64,000 nucleotides of DNA, taken from Thermomicrobium sp. GTDB taxonomy: Bacteria; Chloroflexota; Chloroflexia; Thermomicrobiales; Thermomicrobiaceae. The stretch lies in the NCBI GenBank assembly GCA_025060175.1, contig JANXBE010000002.1:1-64000 (forward strand), written 5' to 3'. Below the pieces are notes generated by a model. The model worked only from the letters and a program-made list of their open reading frames with translations. It did no database searches and had not been told where the DNA came from. The stretch's first letter is position 1, and the number at the start of each line of letters is the position of its first letter. Made by a program: the position numbers and the translations under genes. Positions 35,152 through 43,635 of this stretch are shown here, in pieces.

Positions 35152-36771
35152 TCATGATCCGGCCGTGACCAGGACCGGTATGCGCGCCGCGACCGCCGGT
35201 CGCGTGACGAGCGGGTAGGACAAGCTATCGGCCAGTGCGAGCCAGGACGCTTCGATGATGTTGGTCGACGAGCCGACCGTGTTCCAGCTGCCGTGTGCGT
35301 CCCCAGAACGGATCCACACGCGGACCTTGGCGCCCGTACCGTGGTGATCGTCGAGCACGCGCACCTTGTAGTCCTCCAGCTCCACCGCAGCGATCTCCGG
35401 ATAGAACTCTTGAAGTGCCTTCCGCGTTGCCTGGTCCAACGCGTTCACCGGTCCGTTGCCTTCGGCCGCCGTGTGGAACACCTGTCCACCGATGCGCAGC
35501 TTCACCATCGCCTCTGCCAGCATGCCACGGCCGTTGCGGTACTCCGTCAACACCGTGTAGTCCAGCACTTCGAACGGTGGCCGATAGTCCGGAAGGTTCC
35601 GTCGGATCAGCAGCTCGAGTGAGGCATCCGCGTCCTCGAACCAGTACCCTTGAAACTCCAGTTCTTTGATCTGCTCGAGAACACGTCGCACGATCTCCGG
35701 TTTGTCCCCGAGTTCGATACCGAAGCTCCGCGCCTTCACTACGATGTTGCTGCGCCCGCTCAACTCGCTCACGAGCACGTGCCGCGTATTCCCGACCACC
35801 TCCGGGGGAATGTGCTCGTAGGCTGAGGGGTGCTTCGCGATGGCATTGACATGGAGTCCTGCCTTGTGCGTGAACGCAAAGGCACCGACGAAAGGCAAGC
35901 GGGGATCGTGGGTGAGATTGGCGACTTCCGCCACGTACCGTGAGGTCTCCGTCAGCTTCTGCAAGTGGCCCGGCGGCAGACAACGATAGCCTAACTTGTA
36001 CTCGAGGATCGGGATGACCGAACACAGGTTGGCATTGCCGATCCGCTCGCCGAGTCCGTTCATCGTTCCCTGCACGTGCGTCACGCCGGCGAGAACCGCC
36101 GCGACGGTATTGGCGACCGCCAGCTCGCAGTCGTTGTGCGTGTGGATCCCGACCGTGCACGAGACGGCCTGCAGCGCGTGTCGTACCGCTCGCACAAGTG
36201 GATCGGTGAGCGTCCCGCCGTTGGTATCGCAGAGCACCACCGCGTCAGCGCCCGCATCGCAGGCGGCCCGCAGCACTGCCAAGGCGTAGTGCGGATCTTC
36301 GGCATAGCCGTCGAAGAAGTGCTCAGCATCGAAAATCACTTCGCGCCCGGCACGCTTGAGGTACGCGACCGACTCTGCGACCATCCGCAGGTTTTCCTCG
36401 AGCGTCGTCCCCAGAACCTGCAGGACCTGAAACGGTGAAGACTTCCCGACGATCGTCACCGTCGGTGTGTCGGCCTCCAACAGCAAGCGCAGATTGGCAT
36501 CGTCTTCGACGGCGATGCCCGCCCGCCGAGTACTGCCGAACGCTGCGATGCGCGCATGGCGCCAGCTTTCGTGGCGCGCTCGTTCGAAGAACGCCATGTC
36601 CTTGGGATTCGATCCTGGCCATCCTCCCTCGATGTATGCGACCCCGAGCGCATCGAGGGCACGTGCGATCTTGAGCTTGTCCTCTGTCGTCAGCGAAATA
36701 CCCGAACCTTGCGTCCCGTCTCGCAACGTCGTGTCGTAGATCACCACACGTCGGTCGCTTGGTTCCGCCAT
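35152..36771 (-). CDS. cimA: (R)-citramalate synthase
   Basis: CimA condenses pyruvate and acetyl-CoA to citramalate, the threonine-independent entry to isoleucine. The product is 539 residues: VVIYDTTLRDGTQGSGISLT near the N terminus, YIEGGWPGSNPKDMAFFE, VGKSSPFQVLQVLG, FDAEHFFDGY, LCDTNGGTLTDP, GIHTHNDCELAVANTVAAV, QGTMNGLGERIGNANL and FVGAFAFTHKAGLHVNAIAK. A LeuA-type allosteric domain follows from about residue 390 to the end. EGGWPGSNPKD and the DAEHFFDGY block separate it from 2-isopropylmalate synthase. The ATG at 36771 follows GGAGGGGG; a GTG 15 bases upstream is the alternative. A leader peptide rich in Ile codons precedes it. Confidence 0.94.
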   Translation of the reverse strand: MAEPSDRRVVIYDTTLRDGTQGSGISLTTEDKLKIARALDALGVAYIEGGWPGSNPKDMAFFERARHESWRHARIAAFGSTRRAGIAVEDDANLRLLLEADTPTVTIVGKSSPFQVLQVLGTTLEENLRMVAESVAYLKRAGREVIFDAEHFFDGYAEDPHYALAVLRAACDAGADAVVLCDTNGGTLTDPLVRAVRHALQAVSCTVGIHTHNDCELAVANTVAAVLAGVTHVQGTMNGLGERIGNANLCSVIPILEYKLGYRCLPPGHLQKLTETSRYVAEVANLTHDPRLPFVGAFAFTHKAGLHVNAIAKHPSAYEHIPPEVVGNTRHVLVSELSGRSNIVVKARSFGIELGDKPEIVRRVLEQIKELEFQGYWFEDADASLELLIRRNLPDYRPPFEVLDYTVLTEYRNGRGMLAEAMVKLRIGGQVFHTAAEGNGPVNALDQATRKALQEFYPEIAAVELEDYKVRVLDDHHGTGAKVRVWIRSGDAHGSWNTVGSSTNIIEASWLALADSLSYPLVTRPAVAARIPVLVTAGS

Positions 36772-36802
36772 AGCCCCCTCCGTCACACTGCTCCGAACGT
36801 TC

Positions 36803-36831
36803 GGCGGCCTCCCCGCGTCGGGGAGGCCGCC
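36803..36831 (-). terminator. Attenuator hairpin upstream of cimA
   Basis: On the minus strand GGCGGCCTCCCCG, a 3-base loop and CGGGGAGGCCGCC form a perfect 13-bp stem. It lies between the Ile-rich leader frame and the cimA ribosome-binding site. No U tract follows (GAACGTTCGG), so termination efficiency is uncertain. Its 5' arm (36827-36820, GCCTCCCC) can also pair with GGGGAGGC at 36885-36878 inside the leader frame. Confidence 0.75.
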
Positions 36832-36857
36832 TCGTCACTCTCGCCTTCTCGATATCG

Positions 36858-36959
36858 CTACTCGCTCCTGGACCCGAGCCTCCCCAACGCCGAGAGCCCC
36901 GCCACGCGGGGCCGAAGAATCGCGATGATCGCAATCGTCGTCATGCGATGGCGAGCCAC
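36858..36959 (-). CDS. Isoleucine-rich attenuator leader peptide of cimA
   Basis: The frame has 33 codons from GTG at 36959 (AGGAG about ten bases upstream), or 28 from ATG at 36944. The segment MTTIAIIAILRPRVAG has four Ile codons within six positions. It starts about 22 bases after the transcript start predicted from a TTGACA/TAGGCT promoter. A first hairpin GCCCCGC/GCGGGGC (36912-36896) lies within the frame. GGGGAGGC (36885-36878) can pair with the 5' arm of the terminator-like hairpin downstream. Isoleucine starvation would stall ribosomes on the Ile codons and favour the alternative pairing. CimA makes the isoleucine precursor, which fits end-product attenuation. Confidence 0.78.
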   Translation of the reverse strand: MARHRMTTIAIIAILRPRVAGLSALGRLGSRSE

Positions 36960-36987
36960 GAGCGAGACGCTCCTCGTCGTCTCTCTC

Positions 36988-37016
36988 AGCCTACTCGCTC
37001 GAGAGCGACCTGTCAA
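36988..37016 (-). promoter_or_regulatory. Promoter of the cimA leader
   Basis: On the minus strand TTGACA (37016-37011), a 17-base spacer and TAGGCT (36993-36988) predict a start near 36981. The -35 is a perfect consensus. It makes cimA independent of the upstream ThDP-enzyme gene. Confidence 0.8.
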
Positions 37017-37188
37017 TCCGTGCCAGTTCCCACTGCACCGCATTCCCGCGCCTGAACGACCCCGCTGACGCGACACTCGTGCGTGGCCTCGCCACATCTC
37101 CTTGACGAGCCACGCCGCTCGAGGTACCGACATCCCGGTGATCGCGCGTGCGCGCACGCTCGCCGCTCGTGACCAACTACAGGATCGG

Positions 37189-38796
37189 TCATCCGACCGG
37201 GAACTCGATGGGCACCTCGATGACCGTGGGGTGCGTACGCTGGAGCGCTGTCACGATCGCTTCGCTGAGGTCTTCGGGCGTCGTGACGCGCACGGCTGGT
37301 ACACCGTACGCCGCCGCGAGTCGCTGAAAGTCTGGATTCACCAGATCGACCGCGATGAAACGCCGCCGATAGGACCGAGCCTGCTCATCCTTGACTGCGG
37401 TGTAGCTCGCATCGTTGAAGAGGACGATCGGGACGCCGACCGCGAACTGGACAGCCGTGCCTAACTCCTGCATCGTGAACTGGAAACCGCCGTCACCGAC
37501 CAGGGCGACGACGTTCGCCTCCGGTCGGGCGATCTTCGCACCGATCGCCGCTGGAACCGCGAAGCCGAGGGTGCCATAGCCGGTCGGGAAGAGGTACGTG
37601 CGTGGGCGATAGACTGGGTAGTGTCGGTTCCCGACGTAGGCCATCATGGTCATGTCGTTCACGAGAATCCCATCGCGAGGCAAGGCAGCGCGGATCGCGT
37701 GCAGCCACACCGCCTGCGGCGCACCCCATGCCTGGCGCAGTGCTGCACGCTTGCAGTCCTGGAGTTCCTCGATAGCCCAGCCTGCGCGGGACACGCCACG
37801 TGTGGCCAGCGCCTCCCGCAGAGCGCGGACAGTCGCCCGCGCGTCGGCCACGATCGGGATGGTCGGGGAATACTGGCGGAGAACCTCCTGCGCATCGATA
37901 TCGACACGCACTCGACGCGCGGGCAACGGCAGACGACCGTTCTGCGTGTCCTGGGCACCCAGTTTGGATCCGACGATCAGCGCTAGATCCGCTCGACGCA
38001 GCAGTCGGTCGACGGCATTGTCCGGTTCCCACAGATTGCCCAAGCAGCGAGGATGATCCTCCGGTACGGCGCCTTTCCCCTGGAGTGACGTGATCACCAC
38101 CGCGCCGAGACGATCCGCAAGCTCGGTCAGCTCTTCTTCCGCACCGCTCGCCACTGCCCCGCCACCGCAGTAGAGGACGATGCGCTCCGATCGCTCGATC
38201 GCAGCGACCGCGAACTCGATCGCTGCGCTGTCCGGCTCCGGCCGTGCCGGCACCGGCGGCTCCAGCGAAGCGAGGTCGATCTCTCCTACCCCCCGCAAGA
38301 CGTCGAGCGGGATCTCGACATGCGTCGGGCGCGGTCTGCCACCCAGGGCACGTGCGTACGCCAGTCGCACCAGCTCCGGAACTTCGGCCACGCTGCGCGC
38401 CTGCTCAGCCCACGCGGTCAGCGCACGCATGATTCCGAGCTGGTCCTTGCAATCGTGCAAGTGGCCCAGCATGCGCCCCTGCCACGCTCGTTCGACGTTG
38501 GAAGCGATCACCACCACCGGCGAGGAGTCGGCATAGGCTTCCCCGATCGCCGTCGCGATGTTCGTGACTCCCGGCCCGGTGATCACGATCGCGACGCCAG
38601 GCTTCCCCGAGACCCGTGCGTAGCCGTCCGCCATGAACCCAGCACCTTGTTCGTGCCGCGCTAAGACATGCCGAATCGGGGATTCGACGAGCGCATCGTA
38701 GATCTCGAGGGTGTGCACTCCGGGAATCCCGAAGACACATTCCACCCCCAGGCGTTCGAGGGTGCGGACCACAGCCTCTCCACCGCGCACACGCAT
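37189..38796 (-). CDS. ThDP-dependent enzyme, acetolactate-synthase-like
   Basis: The product is 535 residues with the three domains of the ALS/pyruvate-oxidase family. The ThDP-activating Glu is in VLARHEQGAGFMADGYARVS near residue 50. The central domain has VLYCGGGAVASGAEEELTEL. The cofactor-binding motif is in ALVGDGGFQFTMQELGTAVQ ... VLFND. The family covers IlvB, AruI-type 2-ketoacid decarboxylases and relatives. The absence of an adjacent ilvH regulatory gene makes a biosynthetic acetolactate synthase uncertain, although cimA is next door. The ATG at 38796 has GGGAG eight bases upstream; an ATG at 38811 is the alternative. TATAAT on the minus strand (38846-38841) is a likely -10. Confidence 0.85.
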   Translation of the reverse strand: MRVRGGEAVVRTLERLGVECVFGIPGVHTLEIYDALVESPIRHVLARHEQGAGFMADGYARVSGKPGVAIVITGPGVTNIATAIGEAYADSSPVVVIASNVERAWQGRMLGHLHDCKDQLGIMRALTAWAEQARSVAEVPELVRLAYARALGGRPRPTHVEIPLDVLRGVGEIDLASLEPPVPARPEPDSAAIEFAVAAIERSERIVLYCGGGAVASGAEEELTELADRLGAVVITSLQGKGAVPEDHPRCLGNLWEPDNAVDRLLRRADLALIVGSKLGAQDTQNGRLPLPARRVRVDIDAQEVLRQYSPTIPIVADARATVRALREALATRGVSRAGWAIEELQDCKRAALRQAWGAPQAVWLHAIRAALPRDGILVNDMTMMAYVGNRHYPVYRPRTYLFPTGYGTLGFAVPAAIGAKIARPEANVVALVGDGGFQFTMQELGTAVQFAVGVPIVLFNDASYTAVKDEQARSYRRRFIAVDLVNPDFQRLAAAYGVPAVRVTTPEDLSEAIVTALQRTHPTVIEVPIEFPVG

Positions 38797-38859
38797 CGTC
38801 GCCGCTCCCATACCATCCCTGCCGACCGCACAGCGCGGCGATTATACCGGTTGCCTCCG

Positions 38860-39417
38860 ACGTATGGATCACCCGGCGTGACCAGGGCGATCGGCGTGCG
38901 ACGCGGCCCCGCCTTCGGCGATCGCCACCGAGATCCATCGGAGCGGGTGGGACTTACCCGTTCCTGTGTCCAACGTGGTCTGCGCCTGACTTCTTGAGAG
39001 CGAGTGGTCGGCAACCGCGTTCGCGCGATGGATCCTCAGCTCGCAGTGCACCGTGTGCCGCATGAGTCGAAGGTATCCGTGGCACCGAGCCCACCGCCGA
39101 GAGCGCGACCGCCGAGTCGCTCGTGCACCGCAGCGCCGTCTGCCACGTGCGGGGAACCGGAAGCGCGCGGTTCGACTCCAGCGCCATGCGTTGGCCGATC
39201 CGAACGCCGCAAAGACGAATGGCCAGGTCGCTGGCGCCGACCGCACGAGCGATCCCCGGGGCAACCCGGCGCGACCGTCGAAAACCGTCGCGCCTGTCCC
39301 GAGGACAGGGGCGATCCGGCACAGCGACCTTGCGATCAGCCACGCCTGTCACCGTGGAGTCCGGAGGTCAAAGCACGTTCGCGTCGCGACGATGCTCGCC
39401 CGCTGCCAGCTGCCCGG
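38860..39417. other. Intergenic tract, no gene seen
   Basis: About 560 bases lie between the promoter region of the ThDP-enzyme gene and the stop of the MBL-fold gene. Open frames on both strands are Arg/Ala/Pro-rich without ribosome-binding sites or family motifs. A GTCCCGAGGACAGGGGCGAT-like GC-rich stretch near 39295-39315 may fold, but no RNA class was recognised. Confidence 0.5.
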
Positions 39418-40086
39418 TCAGCCAGGGAGACCCTGCGGCTCCAGGATGCGCACCTCAGCCAGATCGCCCACCAACTCGGCGAAGCGCTGGGCGTCGGCGA
39501 TGGAACCGACCACGGCGCCGTAATGCATCGGGAAGACGATGCGCGGCCGCAGCATGCGCACCGCCTCCACGGCCTCCTCAGCAGTCATCACGTAGGTACC
39601 GCTCACGGGGAGAAATGCGTAGTCCACCGGGCCGATCGCAGCCATTTCCGGGATGGCGTCCGTGTCACCAGCGAAGTACCAGGAGACGCCAGCCGCTCGA
39701 CACACAAAGCCGACATGGTCACGCTCTCGCGGATGGAACGGCACCCCGGGGCTGCGAAACTTGTTCAGGTTATACGCCGGAAACGCCCGCACCTCCAACC
39801 CGCGGTACTCGACGCTGTCACCGGGACGAATGACATGAACGGGCGGAGTCAGCTCCGCGGTGCTCGCCGCCGTCGGGTTCGCGACGACGAACGTCCGCTC
39901 TGGGTCGCGAACCTTCGCGATGTCCGCTGGAGAACAATGGTCGAAATGGTCATGGCTGATCAGGATCACGTCGGCAAGTGGTTCACCAGGCGGAATCCTG
40001 AACGGATCGTGATAGATCCGCAGCCCATCCACCTCGAGACGAAAGGACGACTGTGCATACCACGTGACCTCGAACACCGTCCTCAT
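39418..40086 (-). CDS. Metallo-beta-lactamase-fold hydrolase (UlaG-like)
   Basis: The product is 222 residues from MRTVFEVTWYAQSSF. Zinc motif ILISHDHFDHCSPADIAKV lies near residue 52, followed by FPAYNLNKF, WYFAGDTDAIPEMAAIG and VFPMHYGAVVGSIADAQRFA. It belongs to the same broad fold as the UPF0173 protein at 15.9 kb but is a different subgroup; the substrate is unknown. The ATG at 40086 directly follows GAGGGGG; an upstream ATG (40122) is less likely. No operon partner is evident. Confidence 0.85.
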   Translation of the reverse strand: MRTVFEVTWYAQSSFRLEVDGLRIYHDPFRIPPGEPLADVILISHDHFDHCSPADIAKVRDPERTFVVANPTAASTAELTPPVHVIRPGDSVEYRGLEVRAFPAYNLNKFRSPGVPFHPRERDHVGFVCRAAGVSWYFAGDTDAIPEMAAIGPVDYAFLPVSGTYVMTAEEAVEAVRMLRPRIVFPMHYGAVVGSIADAQRFAELVGDLAEVRILEPQGLPG

Positions 40087-40260
40087 CCCCCTCGTTCCGT
40101 AGCAGCGCGCCGCGACTCGCAACGACTCAGTCCACCATCAGAGCGACCCACGTCAGCCGTCGCGCCCCGCGTGCACTACGCTTCGGAAGCCTCGTCTGCA
40201 CAGGACCGCGCGGGCTCCGGTGCGACCGCGGATCCTTCCCGGTCGCGTCACTCCCCTGCG

Positions 40261-40524
40261 CTAGATCACGTGCTCCAGTCTCCCGGCAGGTCGAGGAGCG
40301 ACAGCGCCGAGGAGACGCTCGAGCGCCATGATATGGCTGCAGGTCCCCACGCCAAGCGCCTGGAACGAATGGCATGTGCAGGACCACATGCCATCCTCGA
40401 AGCGGACATCATAGAGGTCGTGATCACCCCGGAACCGGACGTGCAGCGACCGAATGTCCACCCGCTCCGGCTCGGCCGCATAGCGACGGGCCTTCTCGAT
40501 CTTCCCGATCAGGCTCGAGTTCAT
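40261..40524 (-). CDS. Small SWIM zinc-finger protein
   Basis: The product is 87 residues. The C-terminal half has the SWIM pattern CTCHSFQALGVGTCSHIMALER (C-x-C-xn-C-x-H). SLIGKIEKARRYAAEPERV and HDLYDVRFEDGMWSC precede it. SWIM domains bind zinc and mediate nucleic-acid or protein contacts, often beside helicases or recombinases; here it stands alone. The ATG at 40524 has GGAG seven bases upstream. Transcription likely starts near 40674, leaving a 150-base leader that contains a terminator and a possible 29-codon frame. Confidence 0.85.
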   Translation of the reverse strand: MNSSLIGKIEKARRYAAEPERVDIRSLHVRFRGDHDLYDVRFEDGMWSCTCHSFQALGVGTCSHIMALERLLGAVAPRPAGRLEHVI

Positions 40525-40565
40525 GGCCCCACTCCTTTCGACCCCACAGCCCTCAGGCCCCGCTG

Positions 40566-40608
40566 CCCCAAAACACTCGGGCACCAGGACGCACGATCCC
40601 GGTGCCCG
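40566..40608 (-). terminator. Terminator in the leader of the SWIM gene
   Basis: On the minus strand CGGGCACC and GGTGCCCG pair around a loop of about 15 bases, followed by AGTGTTTTGGGG. It lies 42 bases upstream of the SWIM start and 66 bases after the predicted transcript start, so transcription may be conditionally terminated. A frame starting at ATG 40642 (GAGAGGA upstream, MNGGPNIQERAAG...) runs through it. Confidence 0.6.
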
Positions 40609-40680
40609 CCGCTCGCTCCTGTATGTTCGGACCTCCGTTCATGGCGGGGTCCTCTCGTTCTCCGAGGAGTGATTACGCGT

Positions 40681-40709
40681 ATTATACTGGCGCGGTAGGG
40701 GTCGGGCAA
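40681..40709 (-). promoter_or_regulatory. Promoter of the SWIM gene
   Basis: On the minus strand TTGCCC (40709-40704), a 17-base spacer and TATAAT (40686-40681) predict a start near 40674. Confidence 0.75.
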
Positions 40710-40874
40710 CACTGGCGAACCGGTGCGCTCCGATCGCGCCCGCGACGCTGTCGCACGACCGACACAGCACGCCATTCGACGTGGCGGTGACACCATGCGC
40801 GGATCCGCGGTGACCAGCGGCAACGCGCTCGCTGCGGTCTCCGAGGGAGGCGTTTCACTCGCCCCGGGGGACGG

Positions 40875-41519
40875 ATGAGCACGAGCGTTGCGATCCTCGC
40901 CGGCGGCCAGAGTCGTCGGATGGGCCGGGACAAGGCCCTCCTCGACTTTCACGGCGAACCCCTCTTGGGCCGGGTGCTCCGACGGGTGCGACCACTGACC
41001 GACGATCTCTTCATCGTGGCGAGCGACCGTCCAGCCTACCTGCAGTTCGGCGTCCCAGTCGTGCCCGATCGGATCCCGGACGCTGGCCCGCTCGGAGGCA
41101 TCTACAGTGCGCTGCTCTCCGCTCGACACGAGTATTGCCTGGTTCTCTCCTGTGACCTCCCGTTCGTCGATCCCCTACTCCTCCAGGGACTGTTGGCGCT
41201 TCCCCGCGACTACGATGTCCTCGTTCCGCTCCGCGCGCAGCGCACGGGCCAAGGCGGATCGGAGACCTTCGAGACGCTGCACGCGGTCTACGCCAAGTCC
41301 TGTCTTCCTGCCATCGAGCGGCAGCTCGCTCGTGGCCAGTTCAAGATCGTCGGATTCTTCTCGGAGGTGCGGGTACGGCCCGTCCCGGAGGAAGAGTTGC
41401 GCCGCTACGATCCCGAACTCCGTTCCTTCCTGAACGCCAACACGCCGGAAGCGTACCGCTGGGCGCTCGAGCAAGAGGCGCAGGGATGGACCGCTCGAGC
41501 CGATGAGACCGACCAGTGA
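40875..41519 (+). CDS. mobA: Molybdenum cofactor guanylyltransferase MobA-like
   Basis: MobA attaches GMP to molybdopterin for molybdoenzymes of the DMSO-reductase family. The product is 214 residues: VAILAGGQSRRMGRDKALL near the N terminus, VVPDRIPDAGPLGGIYSALL, YCLVLSCDLPFVDPLLLQGL and FLNANTPEAY. These are the nucleotide-, magnesium- and product-binding blocks of the family. ATG follows GGGGGACGG. No other cofactor gene is adjacent. MobA- and MocA-type transferases overlap in motifs, but DAGPLGGI and NANTPE favour MobA. Confidence 0.88.
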   Translation: MSTSVAILAGGQSRRMGRDKALLDFHGEPLLGRVLRRVRPLTDDLFIVASDRPAYLQFGVPVVPDRIPDAGPLGGIYSALLSARHEYCLVLSCDLPFVDPLLLQGLLALPRDYDVLVPLRAQRTGQGGSETFETLHAVYAKSCLPAIERQLARGQFKIVGFFSEVRVRPVPEEELRRYDPELRSFLNANTPEAYRWALEQEAQGWTARADETDQ

Positions 41520-42505
41520 GGTGTCGCTCTCCGGCGCGTGGGCACCGCCGGGTCTCCGGTGTCGCCGAACCGATCTCCCGCCGGCCCTCCCTCGCCACTC
41601 CATGCATCGCCTAGCTGGCGCGTCGACCCGCGAGGCACGGGGGAACACGCCCACCGCCAGGCGCGCCACCGTGGACGGACGAGGCTGCGTCCGGTAGCGG
41701 AGCGGCGCGAACCGGTTCCTGCGCGTTCCACCCGTGTGTGGCCCCCGCAGCGGTTCCCGTTGATCCCTGTCGGGCCCCGACGAGCCGACCGCTTTCCGCC
41801 TGCGCGGCTCCGCCGGCCAGGATGGCCTGACGGTAGTGCCGGTTTCCGGGGCCTTCCTTCTCGTTCCGACCGCTGTGAGACTCGCTACCTGCACCGTGGT
41901 GCCGTTCAGCTCGCGACGACGCAGCCTGTCGCCTCGCTCCACGACAACTCGCCCGCATTGACGGTGCCCGAGGGACAGTACCGATGGTGACGACGGTTCC
42001 GCCAGACCGCCCTCGCTGGCCGGTCGGTCGCTGCTGCGATCAGCGTTCTCGACAGCGCGCCCCCGCACCGGTGCAACCGACGCCTCTCCGCTCCAGTCAG
42101 TGATCCGCCGACCGATTGGACGCGCACCGACCGGCGGTGACCGGTCGAACGCTGCACGACCGGTCGGCCGGTGAGGGAATCCGGTGCCTGCGTCATCCCT
42201 CGGGAACGCGCGCTCCGGCTCGACGCGAAGTGCGCCCGCTCGACGGCCCCGCAGCGGGAATACCCGAGGCGAGAACGGTTCGCTTCCCTAGAGCAGCGCA
42301 CGTCCTGCGCCGACCGCGCGTCTGCTGCCACAATCAGCGTGTCGCGCCCTCTTCGGCTCGTGCGCTCTGGGACGAGTCCAGAGCACGCCGCGAGGCTCGA
42401 CTGGGTCACTCCACCGGGCACTCCTCGCGAGCGACGTGCGAGCCGAAGCTCGACGCGACAGCGCATGCGGCAGAGCGCTGCGAACGAGAGGAGAGCGCAG
42501 GAGGG
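41520..42505. other. Nearly 1-kb tract without a recognisable gene
   Basis: Between mobA and the SAM hydrolase gene the frames are Arg/Ala/Pro/Ser-rich on both strands, with poor third-position GC contrast and no family motifs. No riboswitch core, tRNA or strong U-tailed terminator was found. Its length is unusual beside the tight packing elsewhere. Confidence 0.5.
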
Positions 42506-43318
42506 ATGGCACCGCGCTGGCGAGCGAACGGTCTCGTCACCTTCCTCAGCGACTATGGACTTCAGGACAGCTACGTCGCCCAAGTGAAAGGCGTGATTCT
42601 CAGTCACGCGCCACAGGCGACGCTCATCGACGTCACGCATCTGGTCCCACCGCAAGATATTTTGGAAGGTGCCTTCCAACTCGCCACGGTCTGGCGCTCC
42701 TTCCCACCGGGAACCATTCATCTGGCGGTCGTCGATCCGGGGGTCGGAACGGCGCGTCGGGCGGTCTTACTCGGCGCGGAGAACCACTTCTTCGTCCTGC
42801 CGGACAACGGCCTGGCGACGTTCGTCCTCGCCGACGCCGCGTCCGTTCTGGCGTGGCACCTGGATCGCCCTGCGTTCTTCCGCTCACCTGTGGCGCCGAC
42901 CTTCCATGGCCGCGACGTCTTCGCACCGATCGTCGCAGCACTCCTGAGCGGATACGAACCTGCGGTACTCGGCACACCGATCGATGCCAGCGATTTGATC
43001 CGTCTCCCCATTCCGATCATCCGGAGGGAAGACGCTCGCACCGTCGGGCCGGTGGTCTCCATCGATCGGTTCGGCAACTGTCGGACGCTCATCCGAAGGG
43101 AACAGCTCCCTGGTCCTCCCGATCGTCTCGTCGTGCAGTGCAACGCGCTCGTCATCCGTGGACTCGCGCGCACCTTCGCTGACGTTCCACCCGGGCATCC
43201 CCTCGCCCTCATCGGTAGCCATGGTGGACTGGAACTCGCCGTGCGCGACGGGAACGCTGCCGACGTGTGGGCAATCCGACGCGGCGACCTCGTCGAGATT
43301 CGCATCGAGGGCTCGTAG
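42506..43318 (+). CDS. SAM hydroxide adenosyltransferase (DUF62 family)
   Basis: The product is 270 residues. The family blocks are LVTFLSDYGLQDSYVAQVKG at the N terminus, HLVPPQDILEGAFQL, VVDPGVGTARRAVLL, LPDNGLATFVL, APTFHGRDVFAPI (with the Arg-Asp-His triad region) and SIDRFGNCRTL. DUF62 enzymes hydrolyse S-adenosylmethionine to adenosine and methionine using water; they are relatives of fluorinase and chlorinase, whose halide-binding loop differs. The ATG at 42506 has AGGAGAG and AGGAGG just upstream. Confidence 0.93.
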   Translation: MAPRWRANGLVTFLSDYGLQDSYVAQVKGVILSHAPQATLIDVTHLVPPQDILEGAFQLATVWRSFPPGTIHLAVVDPGVGTARRAVLLGAENHFFVLPDNGLATFVLADAASVLAWHLDRPAFFRSPVAPTFHGRDVFAPIVAALLSGYEPAVLGTPIDASDLIRLPIPIIRREDARTVGPVVSIDRFGNCRTLIRREQLPGPPDRLVVQCNALVIRGLARTFADVPPGHPLALIGSHGGLELAVRDGNAADVWAIRRGDLVEIRIEGS

Positions 43319-43365
43319 CTGCGTGCTATACTGCCAGCAGTGCATGCGGTAGGAGTTCGGGCAGC

Positions 43366-43623
43366 ATGGGAAGAGTTCAGACGACCAGATCCCGTCGCAA
43401 GTCCACCCGGCGCACCGGCCGCGCGACGGGAGGCAGCCAGCCGCAACCCCGGGTCGAGACGCCCGCGAGGAGCGAGTCAACCGGCACGTCGCTGACGATC
43501 GTGAGCCCGTGGGGACGCGTGGACGAGGAGTATGCCCTGATCCGCGCTGACCTGAAGCGGCTCGCGTGGGTCACCACTGTCTTGCTCGCGCTTCTCGCCG
43601 CGCTGACCGTCCTGTTGCGTTGA
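43366..43623 (+). CDS. Small membrane protein with basic N terminus
   Basis: No family was recognised. The product is 85 residues: an Arg/Thr-rich first third, a short ordered segment (LTIVSPWGRVDEEYALIRAD LKRLAW split around residue 60) and one C-terminal transmembrane helix, VTTVLLALLAALTVLL. A tail-anchored protein with a cytosolic basic domain is inferred. ATG follows TAGGAGTTCGGGCAGC. TATACT at 43327-43332 is a possible -10, with no clear -35. Confidence 0.6.
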   Translation: MGRVQTTRSRRKSTRRTGRATGGSQPQPRVETPARSESTGTSLTIVSPWGRVDEEYALIRADLKRLAWVTTVLLALLAALTVLLR

Positions 43624-43635
43624 ACCGAGAAGCGA

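Noticed and set aside
40690-40874. Possible molybdenum-cofactor riboswitch before mobA
   Set aside because: GC-rich pieces are present, but the conserved Moco core could not be matched.
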